A stretch of 64,000 bases of DNA. Source: Bradyrhizobium manausense (GTDB lineage Bacteria; Pseudomonadota; Alphaproteobacteria; Rhizobiales; Xanthobacteraceae). Under the pieces are notes generated by a model. That model was not told the DNA's origin. It saw only the letters and a list, made by a program, of their open reading frames with translations, and did not search any database. Shown here one piece after another: positions 7,997-17,179 of the stretch (positions are counted from its first letter, which is position 1; the number at the start of each line of letters is the position of its first letter). Position numbers and translations under genes: made by a program. The DNA lies in NCBI RefSeq assembly GCF_018130615.1, contig NZ_JAFCKB010000001.1, forward strand, positions 682,001 to 746,000. Reading direction: 5' to 3'.

Positions 7997-9205
7997 ATGA
8001 GTGCATCCGGCTCGATCGCAACCGACGTCCCGCATCTCGATGTCGATCCCTTCGACATGAACTTTTTCGCCGACCCTTATCTCACGCATGAGCTGCTGCG
8101 CGAGACCGGTCCCGTCGTCTATCTCGACAGGTGGAACGTCTATGGCGTGGCCCGTTATGCTGAGGTGCACGCCGTCCTGAACGACCCCGCGACGTTCTGC
8201 TCCAGCCGCGGTGTCGGCCTCTCCGATTTCAAGAAGGAAACGCCGTGGCGGCCGCCGAGCCTGATCCTCGAGGCCGATCCGCCCGAGCATACTCGCACCC
8301 GCGCCGTACTCTCCAAGGTCCTGTCGCCAACCGTCATGAAGGGGCTCCGCGACCGCTTTGCCGCGGCGGCCGAGGAGCGCGTGGACGTGTTGCTGGAAAG
8401 GCGCAGCTTCGATGCGATCGCCGATCTCGCCGAAGCCTATCCGCTCTCGATCTTCCCGGATGCGCTCGGCCTGAAGCCTCAGGGCCGTCAGCATCTCATT
8501 CCCTATGCGAGCGTCGTCTTCAATGCGTTCGGCCCGCCGAACCAGCTGCGCCAGGATGCCATTGCTCGGTCGGCGCCGCACCAGGCCTACGTCGCCGACC
8601 AGTGCCAGCGCGACAATCTCACGCCCGGCGGCATCGGCGCCTGCATTCATGCCCATGTTGACGAGGGCGCCATCACGGCCACGGAAGCGCCGCTGCTGGT
8701 GCGTTCACTGCTGTCGGCCGGCCTCGACACCACGGTCAACGGTATCGGTGCTGCCATCTATTGCCTGGCGCGTTTCCCCGATCAGTGGCAGCGCCTGCGC
8801 GACGACCTCACACTGGCGCGAAATGCCTTTGAGGAAGCGGTGCGCTTTGAAAGCCCGGTGCAGACTTTCTTCCGCACGACCACGCGAGAGGTCGAACTCT
8901 CAGATGCCACCATCGGTGAGGGCGAGAAAGTGCTGATGTTCCTCGCCGCCGCCAACCGCGATCCCAGGCGCTGGGACAGGCCTGACAGTTACGACATCAC
9001 CCGCCGCACCTCCGGCCATGTTGGCTACGGCTCCGGTATCCACATGTGCGTCGGCCAGCTCGTGGCGCGGCTCGAAGGCGAGACGATGCTCTCGGCGCTG
9101 GCCCGTCGGGTCGCCCGCATCGAGATCACGGGCGAGCCCAAGCGCCGCTTCAACAACACACTGCGCGGGCTTGACAGCCTGCCGGTGACGATCACGCCCG
9201 CCTGA
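7997..9205 (+). CDS. cytochrome P450, CYP199A-like (para-substituted benzoate monooxygenase)
   Basis: 402 residues. The heme-binding loop is GYGSGIHMCVGQ with axial Cys351; the I helix is LLSAGLDTTVNGIG and the ExxR helix EEAVRFESP. From memory the protein follows Rhodopseudomonas CYP199A2/A4 closely throughout, for example in VYLDRWNVYGVARYAEV and CSSRGVGLSDFKKE. Those enzymes demethylate 4-methoxybenzoate and hydroxylate related para-substituted benzoates using a dedicated [2Fe-2S] ferredoxin and reductase. Neither partner gene is adjacent here. Family assignment is strong; substrate is inferred. Confidence 0.88.
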   Translation: MSASGSIATDVPHLDVDPFDMNFFADPYLTHELLRETGPVVYLDRWNVYGVARYAEVHAVLNDPATFCSSRGVGLSDFKKETPWRPPSLILEADPPEHTRTRAVLSKVLSPTVMKGLRDRFAAAAEERVDVLLERRSFDAIADLAEAYPLSIFPDALGLKPQGRQHLIPYASVVFNAFGPPNQLRQDAIARSAPHQAYVADQCQRDNLTPGGIGACIHAHVDEGAITATEAPLLVRSLLSAGLDTTVNGIGAAIYCLARFPDQWQRLRDDLTLARNAFEEAVRFESPVQTFFRTTTREVELSDATIGEGEKVLMFLAAANRDPRRWDRPDSYDITRRTSGHVGYGSGIHMCVGQLVARLEGETMLSALARRVARIEITGEPKRRFNNTLRGLDSLPVTITPA

Positions 9206-9244
9206 CGCGGCTGGCGGCCAAAGCAACAAACGGGGGAGGGACCC

Positions 9245-10456
9245 ATGAAGAATCTGACGTGGACGATCGCGCTGGCGGCGAGCCTCATCGGCGGCGCAGC
9301 GAGTGCCGAGATTTCCGACAATGTCGTGCGGATCGGCGTACTCAACGACATCTCCGGAATCTTCCAGGACACCAATGGGATGGGCTCGGTCGAGGCCGCG
9401 CGCATGGCGGCGGAGGATTTCAACGGCGGAGCTAAGGGCATCAAGGTCGAGATCGTCTACGCCGACCACCAGAACAAGGCCGATGTCGGCAATGCCATCG
9501 CGCGCAAATGGCTCGACGTCGAGGGCGTCGACGCCATCGTCGACGTGCCGAATTCGGCGGTCGGCCTTTCCATCAACACGCTGCTGCGCGACAGCCGCAT
9601 GACGTTCCTGGCGTCGTCGACTGCGAGCGCCGATCTCACCGGCAAGGCCTGCTCGCCCAACACTATCCAATGGGTCAACGACACCTGGGCGACCGGCAAT
9701 ACCACGGCAGCCGCCATGGTGTCGCGCGGCGGCAAGGACTGGTACTTCCTCACGGTCGATTTCGCTCTCGGCAAGGGCATCGAGTCGGAGGCGCAGAAAT
9801 ATATCGAAGCCCATGGCGGCAAGGTGATCGGCTCCTCGAAACATCCGCTCGGCACGTCCGATTTTGCCTCGTTCCTCTTGCAGGCGCAGGGCTCGAAGGC
9901 GCAGGTGATCGGCCTTGCCAATGCCGGCGGCGACACCATCAACGCGGTGAAGCAGGCCGCCGAATTCGGTATCCAGCAGAACGGGCAGAAGCTCGTCGCC
10001 TTCCTGCTCTTCATCAACGACGTCCACGGCATGGGCATCAAGGTCGCGCAGGGCCTTCAGCTCATGGAAGCCTTTTACTGGGACACGAACGATGACACCC
10101 GCGCCTTCGCCAAGCGCTTCGCGGCGCGTCCGGGCATGAACGGCAAGATGCCGAGCGGCAATCAGGCCGGCGTCTATGCCTCTACACTGGCTTATCTCAA
10201 CGCGGTCGCCGCGACCGGAAGCGATAGTGCCAAGGATGTCGTGCCTGAGATGAAGAAGTTCAAAGGCAGGGACAAGCTGTTCGGCGACACCGCAATCCGC
10301 CAGGACGGCCGTGTCGTGCATCCGATGTACCTGTTCGAGGTGAAGAAGCCGGAGGAGTCGAAATATCCGTATGATTATTACAAGCTGGTCTCGACGATTC
10401 CCGCGGAACAGGCATTCCGACCGATGGCTGAGGGCGGGTGCGAGTTGGTGAAGTAG
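9245..10456 (+). CDS. periplasmic ABC substrate-binding protein (aromatic/branched-chain amino acid type)
   Basis: 403 residues with a cleaved-type signal peptide (ending ASAEI at about 21) and a Peripla_BP_6 fold: VVRIGVLNDISGIFQD, ARMAAEDFNGG and the later ADHQNKADVGNAIARKW. Strong GGGGGAGGG ribosome-binding site 39 bases after the P450 stop, so probably co-transcribed. No permease or ATPase follows. In Rhodopseudomonas and relatives, members of this family bind lignin-type aromatic acids, so it may deliver the P450 substrate; that is inference. Confidence 0.85.
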   Translation: MKNLTWTIALAASLIGGAASAEISDNVVRIGVLNDISGIFQDTNGMGSVEAARMAAEDFNGGAKGIKVEIVYADHQNKADVGNAIARKWLDVEGVDAIVDVPNSAVGLSINTLLRDSRMTFLASSTASADLTGKACSPNTIQWVNDTWATGNTTAAAMVSRGGKDWYFLTVDFALGKGIESEAQKYIEAHGGKVIGSSKHPLGTSDFASFLLQAQGSKAQVIGLANAGGDTINAVKQAAEFGIQQNGQKLVAFLLFINDVHGMGIKVAQGLQLMEAFYWDTNDDTRAFAKRFAARPGMNGKMPSGNQAGVYASTLAYLNAVAATGSDSAKDVVPEMKKFKGRDKLFGDTAIRQDGRVVHPMYLFEVKKPEESKYPYDYYKLVSTIPAEQAFRPMAEGGCELVK

Positions 10457-10468
10457 GTGGTCTTTTCA

Positions 10469-10605
10469 CCTCTCCCCGCGGGGAGAGGTCGGAATTCGCG
10501 CTGAAAGCGCGGATTCCGGGTGAGGGGGTACAGGTCCCACGTCCATCTGCTCCGCGGAGAGGGCCCCTCACCCCAACCCTCTCCCCGTAAGAACGGGGAG
10601 AGGGA
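10469..10605. repeat. CCTCTCCCCG palindromic repeat, copy 1
   Basis: Composite of three inverted repeats: a perfect 10-base-arm CCTCTCCCCG palindrome at 10469-10488, a central pair around GGAATTCGCGC, and CCCTCTCCCCGT-AAGA-ACGGGGAGAGGG at the right end. Fills the gap between the converging binding-protein and NDH-2 genes. Sister copies lie at 13365, 19806 and 41318. Confidence 0.85.
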
Positions 10606-10614
10606 GGAGAGTGC

Positions 10615-11877
10615 TCACACCACCTTGCTGCTTCCCTGTGTGATCAACCGCGCCGCCCGCTGGTCGCGGGCGTAGATCCAGAGCCAGCTCAGTGCCACGC
10701 TCAGGCGATGGCGCAGCCCGATCAGGAAGTAGATGTGGGCGATGCCCCAGATCCACCACGCGATGGTGCCGCGCAGTTTCACCTTGCCGAAATCGATCAC
10801 GGCAAGTCGCTTGCCGATTTGTGCGAGGCTGCCGGCATGCTTGTAACGGAACGCGCCCTTGCTCTCGCCGCGCAGCCGCGCCTTGATGGTCTCGGCGACA
10901 TGCTTGCCCTGCTGCTTCGCTGCCGGAGCGATGCCGGGTACCGGCTTGCCGTCCCAGGCGTTGATGTTGATGGTGTCGCCGATCGCAAAAATCTCGGCAT
11001 GGCCGGGAATGGTGAGGTCGTCGTTCACCTGCACGCGCCCGGCGCGATCGCTCGGTGCGCCCAGCCATTCGGCGGCCGGCGAGGCGCGGACGCCGGCGGC
11101 CCAGATTCGCGTCTTCGCCTCGAGCAGTTTGCCGCCGAACACGACGCCTTCACGGTTGATCTCGGTGACGGCCTGTCCGAGCACGACCTCGACGCCGATC
11201 TTTTCGAGCGAGGCCTGCGCATAGGCGGAGAGATCGTCGGGGAAGCCCGCGAGCACGCGCGGGCCGGCCTCGATCAGCACGACGCGGGCCTTGGTCGTGT
11301 CGATATTGCGGAAGTCGCCGGGCAGCGTGTGGTGCGCCATCTCGGCGATGGTGCCGGCGAGCTCGACGCCGGTCGGGCCGGCGCCGATGATCACAAAAGT
11401 CAGCCGCGCAGCGCGCCTGGCCGGATCGGTCTCGCGCTCGGCGCGCTCGAAGGCCACCAGGATGTGACGACGCAGCGTGGTTGCGTCCTCCAGCGTCTTG
11501 AGGCCTGGCGCCCACGTCTCCCATTCATCATGGCCAAAATAGGCGTGGCGCGCGCCGGTCGCGAGCACCAGCGTGTCGTAGGGCACCTCGCTGCCGTCGT
11601 CGATCAGCACGCAGCGTCTGCCGGCATCGACGCCACTGACGGTCGCAAACAGCGTCGTCACCTCGCGCCGGTCGCGCATGAGGTGGCGGACAGGCCAGGC
11701 GATCTCGCTGGTGGCGAGCGAGGCGGTCGCGACCTGGTAGAGCAGCGGTTGAAACAGATGATGATTGCGGCGGTCGATCAGCGTGATCTCGACCGGCGCC
11801 CCCGCGAGCCGGTAGGTGGTCTCCAGCCCGCCAAAGCCGGCCCCGACGATGACGACGCGATGCGGTGTCGTGGTCAT
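10615..11877 (-). CDS. ndh: type II NADH dehydrogenase (NDH-2), FAD-dependent
   Basis: 420 residues. Single-subunit, non-proton-pumping NADH:quinone oxidoreductase on the inner face of the membrane. Two dinucleotide folds are visible: VVIVGAGFGGLETTYRL at the N terminus for FAD and FVIIGAGPTGVELAGTIAEM at about 160 for NADH. GDTININAWDGKPVPGIAPAAKQQG near 290 is the family's C-terminal FAD/quinone signature. The C-terminal hydrophobic helix pair (WWIWGIAHIYFLIGLRHR) fits membrane attachment. ATG at 11877 was chosen over 11913 because it places the glycine motif near the N terminus. Stands alone in the cluster. Confidence 0.88.
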   Translation of the reverse strand: MTTTPHRVVIVGAGFGGLETTYRLAGAPVEITLIDRRNHHLFQPLLYQVATASLATSEIAWPVRHLMRDRREVTTLFATVSGVDAGRRCVLIDDGSEVPYDTLVLATGARHAYFGHDEWETWAPGLKTLEDATTLRRHILVAFERAERETDPARRAARLTFVIIGAGPTGVELAGTIAEMAHHTLPGDFRNIDTTKARVVLIEAGPRVLAGFPDDLSAYAQASLEKIGVEVVLGQAVTEINREGVVFGGKLLEAKTRIWAAGVRASPAAEWLGAPSDRAGRVQVNDDLTIPGHAEIFAIGDTININAWDGKPVPGIAPAAKQQGKHVAETIKARLRGESKGAFRYKHAGSLAQIGKRLAVIDFGKVKLRGTIAWWIWGIAHIYFLIGLRHRLSVALSWLWIYARDQRAARLITQGSSKVV

Positions 11878-12176
11878 GATGTGTCCTCGAATCTCGCTGC
11901 TCACTTCTTTCATTTAAGTGCGGATCGGGGGGCGCGGTCCAATAGCCGTCATCTATCGCCGCATAGGCCGGATGTATCGACATCCCGCGAAAAAGCGCCG
12001 CAGCCTCGGCCAAAGTGAGTAGAATTATATTTCTTGCCATCCCCGTTTGGGGCGAAATATGGTGCAGGGCGGGCGCTGAGCCATTGGCGGCGCGACGGAT
12101 TTTGCGTTCAATAGACACAGGCCCGGGGCGGCGATCACCCCGTTTCCGGGATCAATAATAAGGAGGGGAGTGAGTT

Positions 12177-13349
12177 ATGAGGACGGCATTCTGGCTGGCG
12201 GGCGCAGCGGCGCTGGTGCTGGCGAGCCCGGCATTCGCCGGCGACACCATCAAGATCGGTTTCGTCTCGACCTTCAGCGGCCCGACCGCCGTGATCGGCA
12301 ACGACATGCGCAACTCCTTCGAGCTCGCGCTCGATCATCTCGGCCGCAAGATGGGCGGCAAGCCGGTCGAGGTGATCTATGAGGACGATGGCCAGAAGCC
12401 CGATGTCGGCAAGCAGAAGACCGAGAAGCTGGTGCAATCCGACAAGGTCGATTTCCTCGTCGGCTACATCTGGTCGAACGTGCTGCTCGCCTCGCTCAAG
12501 ACCGCGGTGGACTCCCAGACCTTCCTGATCTCCGCCAATGCCGGCCCGTCACAGCTCGCGGGCGAGCTGTGTTCGCAATACGTGTTCTCGACCTCTTGGC
12601 AGAACGACCAGACGCCGGCCGCTATGGGCCTCTACATGAACGCGAACGGCGTCAAGAGCGTGTTCCTGATCGGCCCGAACTACGCCGCCGGCAAGGACAT
12701 GCTTGCGGGCGTGAAGAGCACGTTCAAGGGCGAGGTCAAGGGTGAGGAATACACGGTCTGGCCGAGCCAGCTCGACTTCTCCGCCGAGCTGGCCAAAGCC
12801 CGCGCCTCCGGCGCCGAATCGATCTTCGTTTTCTATCCCGGTGCGGCCGGCGCGCAGTTCCTCAATCAATATGTCCAGGCCGGCATGAAGAGCACCATGC
12901 CGCTCTACACCGCCTTCACCGTCGACGAGACGACGTTGCCTTTGCAGAAGGAGAATGCGTTCGGGGTGCCCGGTGCGCAGGAATGGGTGAACGACTTGCC
13001 CAACGAGCAGAACAAGAAGTTTGTCGCCGACTACCGCACGAAATATCCCAGCGCCCGGCCGAGCTACTACGGCGCACAGGCCTATGACGCGGCCCAGCTC
13101 ATCAACAGCGCGGTGGTCGCCGTCGGCGGCGACACTTCCAAGAAGGATGCGATGAAGGCCGAGATGGAGAAGGCCAATTTCAAGTCGCTGCGCGGCGCGT
13201 TCAAATACGGCAACAATCACATCCCGATCCAGAACTTCTATCTTCAGGACGTGGTGAAGGGCGCCGGCGGCGAGCTTTCGCTGAAGACCGTTGCCACCAT
13301 CGTCACCAACGATCAGGACCGCTTCCACGACAAGTGCCCGATGAAGTAG
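12177..13349 (+). CDS. periplasmic ABC substrate-binding protein (branched-chain amino acid type)
   Basis: 390 residues with a signal peptide ending ASPAFAG near 21 and a Peripla_BP_6 fold (TIKIGFVSTFSGPTAVIGNDM, EVIYEDDGQKPDVGKQ). AAGGAGGGG ribosome-binding site upstream of ATG. No transporter genes join it, and repeats bound it downstream. Such orphan binding proteins in Bradyrhizobium often use a permease set encoded elsewhere; the binding-protein-less transporter at 25.6-28.9 kb is one candidate. The 300 bp upstream (11878-12176) shows only a small CCCCGTTTGGGG hairpin near 12042. Confidence 0.85.
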   Translation: MRTAFWLAGAAALVLASPAFAGDTIKIGFVSTFSGPTAVIGNDMRNSFELALDHLGRKMGGKPVEVIYEDDGQKPDVGKQKTEKLVQSDKVDFLVGYIWSNVLLASLKTAVDSQTFLISANAGPSQLAGELCSQYVFSTSWQNDQTPAAMGLYMNANGVKSVFLIGPNYAAGKDMLAGVKSTFKGEVKGEEYTVWPSQLDFSAELAKARASGAESIFVFYPGAAGAQFLNQYVQAGMKSTMPLYTAFTVDETTLPLQKENAFGVPGAQEWVNDLPNEQNKKFVADYRTKYPSARPSYYGAQAYDAAQLINSAVVAVGGDTSKKDAMKAEMEKANFKSLRGAFKYGNNHIPIQNFYLQDVVKGAGGELSLKTVATIVTNDQDRFHDKCPMK

Positions 13350-13364
13350 CCACATGCGATGTTG

Positions 13365-13500
13365 CCCCTTCTCCCCTTGTGGGAGAAGGTGGCGCGAAGC
13401 GTCGGATGAGGGGTTGCTTCCGCGAAGCAATCTCTATCGCATTCGCGGAGAGATACCCCTCACCCGTCTCGCCCACCCTCTCCTACAAGGGGAGAGGGGA
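13365..13500. repeat. CCTCTCCCCG palindromic repeat, copy 2
   Basis: Starts CCCCTTCTCCCC-TTGT-GGGAGAAGG and ends ACCCTCTCCTACAAGGGGAGAGGG, with a GCTTCCGCGAAGC hairpin in the middle. Sits between two converging genes and has the same layout as the copies at 10469 and 41318. Confidence 0.85.
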
Positions 13501-13509
13501 AGAGGGAGC

Positions 13510-15381
13510 CTACACCCGCGGCATGCTTGCAGGTCGTACCTCGCGGGCCTGCGCGGCCAGCCTGATGCCCGCATTCGCCGCACCAAAGCCCTGATAATTC
13601 CTCCGCTCCACGATCTCGAAGAAGAACCGCTCGTCGAAAATGTGGGTGTAGACCTGGAAGAACTCGCCGTCACCCTCGCGGTCGTAGAGAATGTGGTTGG
13701 CACGGAGGTTTGCCATGACATCGGGCGCGAGGTCGTATTTGGCTTCGATGTCGTCGTAATAATTCTCGGGGATGTCGAGGAAGCCTGCGCCACGGGCGCG
13801 CATCGCGGCGACGGTCGCGAAGATATCCTCGCACGCAAACGCGACGTGCTGCACGCCCGAGCCGAAAAATTCCGAGATGAAACGCGCCGGCAGAGTGCGG
13901 TTGGCTGAGGAGCCGTTGACGACGAAGCGCAGGCTCTGGTCGGCGTTGATGAGGGCTTGGCTCTGCACGAGGCCGCGGGGGTCGGCGATCTCCATCTGCG
14001 GCAGGCGCTTCAGATCGAGAATGCCGGTGTAGAACAGCAGCCAGGACAGCATCTCGTCATAGGGCATCGACTGCGCGATGTGATCGATCGCCAGCAGCGC
14101 ATCGGCGCCTGCGTCGCTCGTCACAGGCTCGAAATCGGTGTCCCAGTTCTTGCCGGCCTGGTCGAGAAAGTAGAGCAGGCTGCCGCCGACGCCGTGGATC
14201 GCCGGGATCTCCAATTCGCCCGGTCCGACCGGCTGATAGAAGGTGCGCGCCTTCAGCGTCTCGGCGCGCTGCATGGCGAGGCCGGCATTGTCGACATCGA
14301 GCGCGATGGCGCAGACGCCGGGGCCGTGCGTGACATAGTGCGAATGCGCAAAGCCGTCGGTCTCCGAATTGATCACGAGCTCGACCTTGCCCTGCGACCA
14401 GCGCTCGACCGCCTTGCTGCGATGCTTGCCGGTCTTGCGGAAGCCGAGCTGTGAAAACAGATGCGCGAGCTCGCCGGCCTTGGTCTCGTTGACGGCGAAT
14501 TCGATGAAGCCGGTGCCGTGGCTCTTGGCCTTCGGCGCCAGGGGCTCGCCGACGAGCTTCGGCCAGTCCGGGGCGAGCTGGTCCTGCAGCAGGATCAGCG
14601 AGCGCAGTCCGTCGACCGCGGTCTGCGCCGCCGAGCCGGCGCGGAACTGGTCGTTGAAGATCTCCAGCGACCACGGGCCGGCATAGCCAGTCGCGGCGAT
14701 CGCCTGCATGAATTCTCCGACCGGCAGGTCGCCCTGACCGGGGAACGAGCGGAAGTGCCGGCTCCACGACAAGATGTCGAGCTCGAGTTTGGGTGCGTCG
14801 GCAAGCTGCACCAGAAAAATCTTGTCGCCGGGGATCGAGGCCATCGCGCGGGTCGGGAAGCCCGGCGCCAGCGCGTGAAAAGAGTCGAGGATGACGCCGA
14901 TGGCGGGATGATCGGCGCGGCGGACGATTTCCCAGGCGTCGCGATAGTCGTTGACATGGCGGCCCCAGGCCAGCGCCTCGTAGCCGACGCGCAAGCCCCG
15001 CTTGGCGGCGCGATCGCCGAGCTCGCGAAAATCATCGGCAGCGCGGTCGATGCCGCCGAGCGAGGCCGGCGACACGTTGGAGCAGATCAACAGCAGATCG
15101 GTGCCGAGCTCCTGCATCAGATCGAACTTGCGCTCGGCGCGGGCGAAATTGCGCGAGCGCTGCGGCTCCGGCATGCCCTCGAAATCGCGGAACGGCTGAA
15201 AGGCGCAGATCTCCAGATTGAGATCCTTGCAGAGACTTGCGATGTCGCGCGGGCCTGAACCGAACGACAGCAGATCGTTCTCGAAGATCTCCACCGCTTC
15301 AAAGCCGGCGGATGCGATCGCGCGCAGTTTTTCGTCCAGCGCGCCTGAGAGGGAGACGGTCGCGATCGAGCGCTTGTTCAT
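13510..15381 (-). CDS. quiC: 3-dehydroshikimate dehydratase, two-domain QuiC type
   Basis: 623 residues. Converts 3-dehydroshikimate to protocatechuate. Residues 1 to about 270 form a xylose-isomerase-like TIM barrel (EAVEIFENDLLSFGSGP, HVNDYRDAWEIVRRADHPAIGVILDSFHAL, KIFLVQLADAP, PGQGDLPVGEF, WSLEIFNDQF). About 285-620 is a VOC/hydroxyphenylpyruvate-dioxygenase-like half with HVAFACEDI and FFEIVERRNYQGFG. This fusion is known from pseudomonad QuiC enzymes, where the first domain is the catalyst. ATG at 15381 overlaps the preceding oxidoreductase stop. The longer upstream frame is rejected. Last gene of the operon. Confidence 0.85.
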   Translation of the reverse strand: MNKRSIATVSLSGALDEKLRAIASAGFEAVEIFENDLLSFGSGPRDIASLCKDLNLEICAFQPFRDFEGMPEPQRSRNFARAERKFDLMQELGTDLLLICSNVSPASLGGIDRAADDFRELGDRAAKRGLRVGYEALAWGRHVNDYRDAWEIVRRADHPAIGVILDSFHALAPGFPTRAMASIPGDKIFLVQLADAPKLELDILSWSRHFRSFPGQGDLPVGEFMQAIAATGYAGPWSLEIFNDQFRAGSAAQTAVDGLRSLILLQDQLAPDWPKLVGEPLAPKAKSHGTGFIEFAVNETKAGELAHLFSQLGFRKTGKHRSKAVERWSQGKVELVINSETDGFAHSHYVTHGPGVCAIALDVDNAGLAMQRAETLKARTFYQPVGPGELEIPAIHGVGGSLLYFLDQAGKNWDTDFEPVTSDAGADALLAIDHIAQSMPYDEMLSWLLFYTGILDLKRLPQMEIADPRGLVQSQALINADQSLRFVVNGSSANRTLPARFISEFFGSGVQHVAFACEDIFATVAAMRARGAGFLDIPENYYDDIEAKYDLAPDVMANLRANHILYDREGDGEFFQVYTHIFDERFFFEIVERRNYQGFGAANAGIRLAAQAREVRPASMPRV

Positions 15382-16436
15382 GCTGCCTGCTCCATGATGT
15401 GGCCCGGCGATATTTTCTGGCCCGTGCGTGCCGCTTCGCTGACGGCCTCGACGACCGCGAGCGTGCCCATCGCATCTTCGACTGAGATCAGTGGCTGTTC
15501 GCGGCCCGTGATCACCGCGCAGAAATGCCTGAGCTGCTCTGCCAGCGGATCGGATGCCGGCGGCGCGATGGTCTCGCGCGACAGCGGCGCGTGCCAACCG
15601 GGCGGCTGCTTGTAGGACCACAGCTCCATGTTTGGCACGGAGAGCGAGCCGCGGGTGCCGGTGAAGATGTAGCAGGGCTGATCCTGCTTGGGGTACGCAG
15701 CGTTCTCGCCCGACGCGAGCTCCCAGCTCCACGGGGCCGGCGTCGCATCCGACACGGTTACCGTTCCCAGCGCGCCACTGGCAAAGCGCAGCAGCAGTGC
15801 AGCGGTGTCCTCGACGGCGAAGCCGCGAACCTTGTTCGAGGTCATCGCCTGCACTTCGGTGATTTCGCCGCAGATAAAACGAAGATTGTCGATGTCGTGG
15901 ATGAGGTTGATGAGTAGCGGGCCGCCGCCTGCCTCGCGCCGCCAACTCACGTCGAAGTAATCATCAGGCTTCTTCAGGAGCCATAGTCCGGCCACGGCCG
16001 TGAGCTGGCCGAGCATGCCGCTCGCCACGCTTTCGCGTGCGGCCTTGATGATCGGATTGTGCCGGCGGTGATGACCGACCAGCATCGGCACGCCGGTCCG
16101 CTTGACGGCTGCGCAGAGGCGCTGCGCGGCCGCGACCGTGTCGGTGACCGGCTTCTCGATCAGCGCGGGCACTCCGGCTTGTGCGCAGTCGAGCGCCACC
16201 GGCGAATGCAGCGCGTTCGGCGAGGCAATGATGAGACCGTCCGGTTTCTCGCCTGCCAGCAGTGCGCGGTGATCGACATGCCAGGGCGTATTGCGCGCCT
16301 GCGCATATTCTTTCGCGGCGGGGGAGGGGTCGGCGATACCGGCCAGCATGCAGTCCGGCGATGCCTCGACCAATTCGATATGGCGGCGGCCGATCAGGCC
16401 GGCGCCGGCAACGGCGATACGCAGAGGCGCGCTCAT
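15378..16436 (-). CDS. Gfo/Idh/MocA-family NAD(P)-dependent oxidoreductase
   Basis: 352 residues. N-terminal Rossmann domain with IAVAGAGLIGRRHIELV; the conserved EKP motif is present as LIEKPVTDTVAA and the second-domain GGGPLLINLIHDIDNLRF carries the usual catalytic His/Asp pair. Start overlaps the livF stop and its end overlaps the quiC start by four bases, so it is translationally coupled in the operon. It may oxidise quinate, shikimate or a related cyclitol; the substrate is inferred from context only. Confidence 0.85.
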   Translation of the reverse strand: MSAPLRIAVAGAGLIGRRHIELVEASPDCMLAGIADPSPAAKEYAQARNTPWHVDHRALLAGEKPDGLIIASPNALHSPVALDCAQAGVPALIEKPVTDTVAAAQRLCAAVKRTGVPMLVGHHRRHNPIIKAARESVASGMLGQLTAVAGLWLLKKPDDYFDVSWRREAGGGPLLINLIHDIDNLRFICGEITEVQAMTSNKVRGFAVEDTAALLLRFASGALGTVTVSDATPAPWSWELASGENAAYPKQDQPCYIFTGTRGSLSVPNMELWSYKQPPGWHAPLSRETIAPPASDPLAEQLRHFCAVITGREQPLISVEDAMGTLAVVEAVSEAARTGQKISPGHIMEQAA

Positions 16437-17170
16437 GCTGCGCTCTCCTCCATGGCGCCCCCGAGGAAGAGCTGGCCGATGCGTGGGTCGTTGAGGATGC
16501 GCTCTGCCTTGTCGACCATGCGGGTCTGGCCGAGCTCGAGCACGATGCCGATATCGGAGATCTCCAGCGCCGAGCGCGCGTTCTGTTCGATCATCAGGAT
16601 CGTGACGCCGCGGCCACGCAAGCTCTTGAGGATGTCGAAGGTCTGCTGCACCATCAGCGGCGAGAGGCCGATCGAAGGTTCGTCGATCAGCACGAGCTTT
16701 GGCTCGAGCAGCAGCGAGCGGGCGATCTCGAGCTGCTTCTGCTCACCGCCCGAGAGTGTCGAGGCCTGCTGCGTCGACTTGCGGCGCAGCGCGGGAAACA
16801 GGTCGAGTGCGGCCTCGATCCGCGTCGGCAGGTCGATGCCCTTGCCGGCAGCGACGCCACCAAGCTCGACATTGTGGCGCACCGACAGTTCCGGAAAGAT
16901 GTTGCGGCCCTGCGGCACGTAGCAGATACCGGCATTGAGCAGCGCGCGCTGACTCAAATTGGTGACGTCACGTCCCGCAAAGCTGATCTTGCCCTCGCGC
17001 AGCTTGAGCAGGCCGAAGATCGCCTTGAACACAGTGGACTTGCCGGCGCCGTTCGGGCCGATGATGGTGGTGATGGTCGCCGGCGGCACCGAGAATGTCG
17101 TGCCGTTCAAGATCGTCATCTTGCCGTAGCCGCCGACGAGATTGTGAACCGAGAGGATCGGGTCGCTCAT
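16433..17170 (-). CDS. livF: ABC transporter ATP-binding protein, LivF type
   Basis: 245 residues. Walker A GPNGAGKST, Q-loop region ICYVPQGRNIFPELSV, signature TLSGGEQKQLEIARSLL and Walker B LVLIDEPSIGLSP are all intact, and the short-chain LivF layout (GYGKMTILNG at the start) distinguishes it from LivG. It is one of two ATPases of the uptake system between the aroE-like and quiC genes. Overlaps the oxidoreductase start by four bases. Confidence 0.93.
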   Translation of the reverse strand: MSDPILSVHNLVGGYGKMTILNGTTFSVPPATITTIIGPNGAGKSTVFKAIFGLLKLREGKISFAGRDVTNLSQRALLNAGICYVPQGRNIFPELSVRHNVELGGVAAGKGIDLPTRIEAALDLFPALRRKSTQQASTLSGGEQKQLEIARSLLLEPKLVLIDEPSIGLSPLMVQQTFDILKSLRGRGVTILMIEQNARSALEISDIGIVLELGQTRMVDKAERILNDPRIGQLFLGGAMEESAA

Positions 17171-17179
17171 CGTTGCACC

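Noticed and set aside
8900-10321. A 473-codon minus-strand frame opposite the binding protein.
   Set aside because: Composition is that of a shadow frame in high-GC DNA, while the plus strand encodes a clear signal peptide and Peripla_BP fold.
15382-15945. A long N-terminal extension of the 3-dehydroshikimate dehydratase frame (811 codons in total).
   Set aside because: It runs antisense-free but out of frame through the upstream oxidoreductase, and homologous enzymes begin at MNKRSIA with an ATGA overlap.
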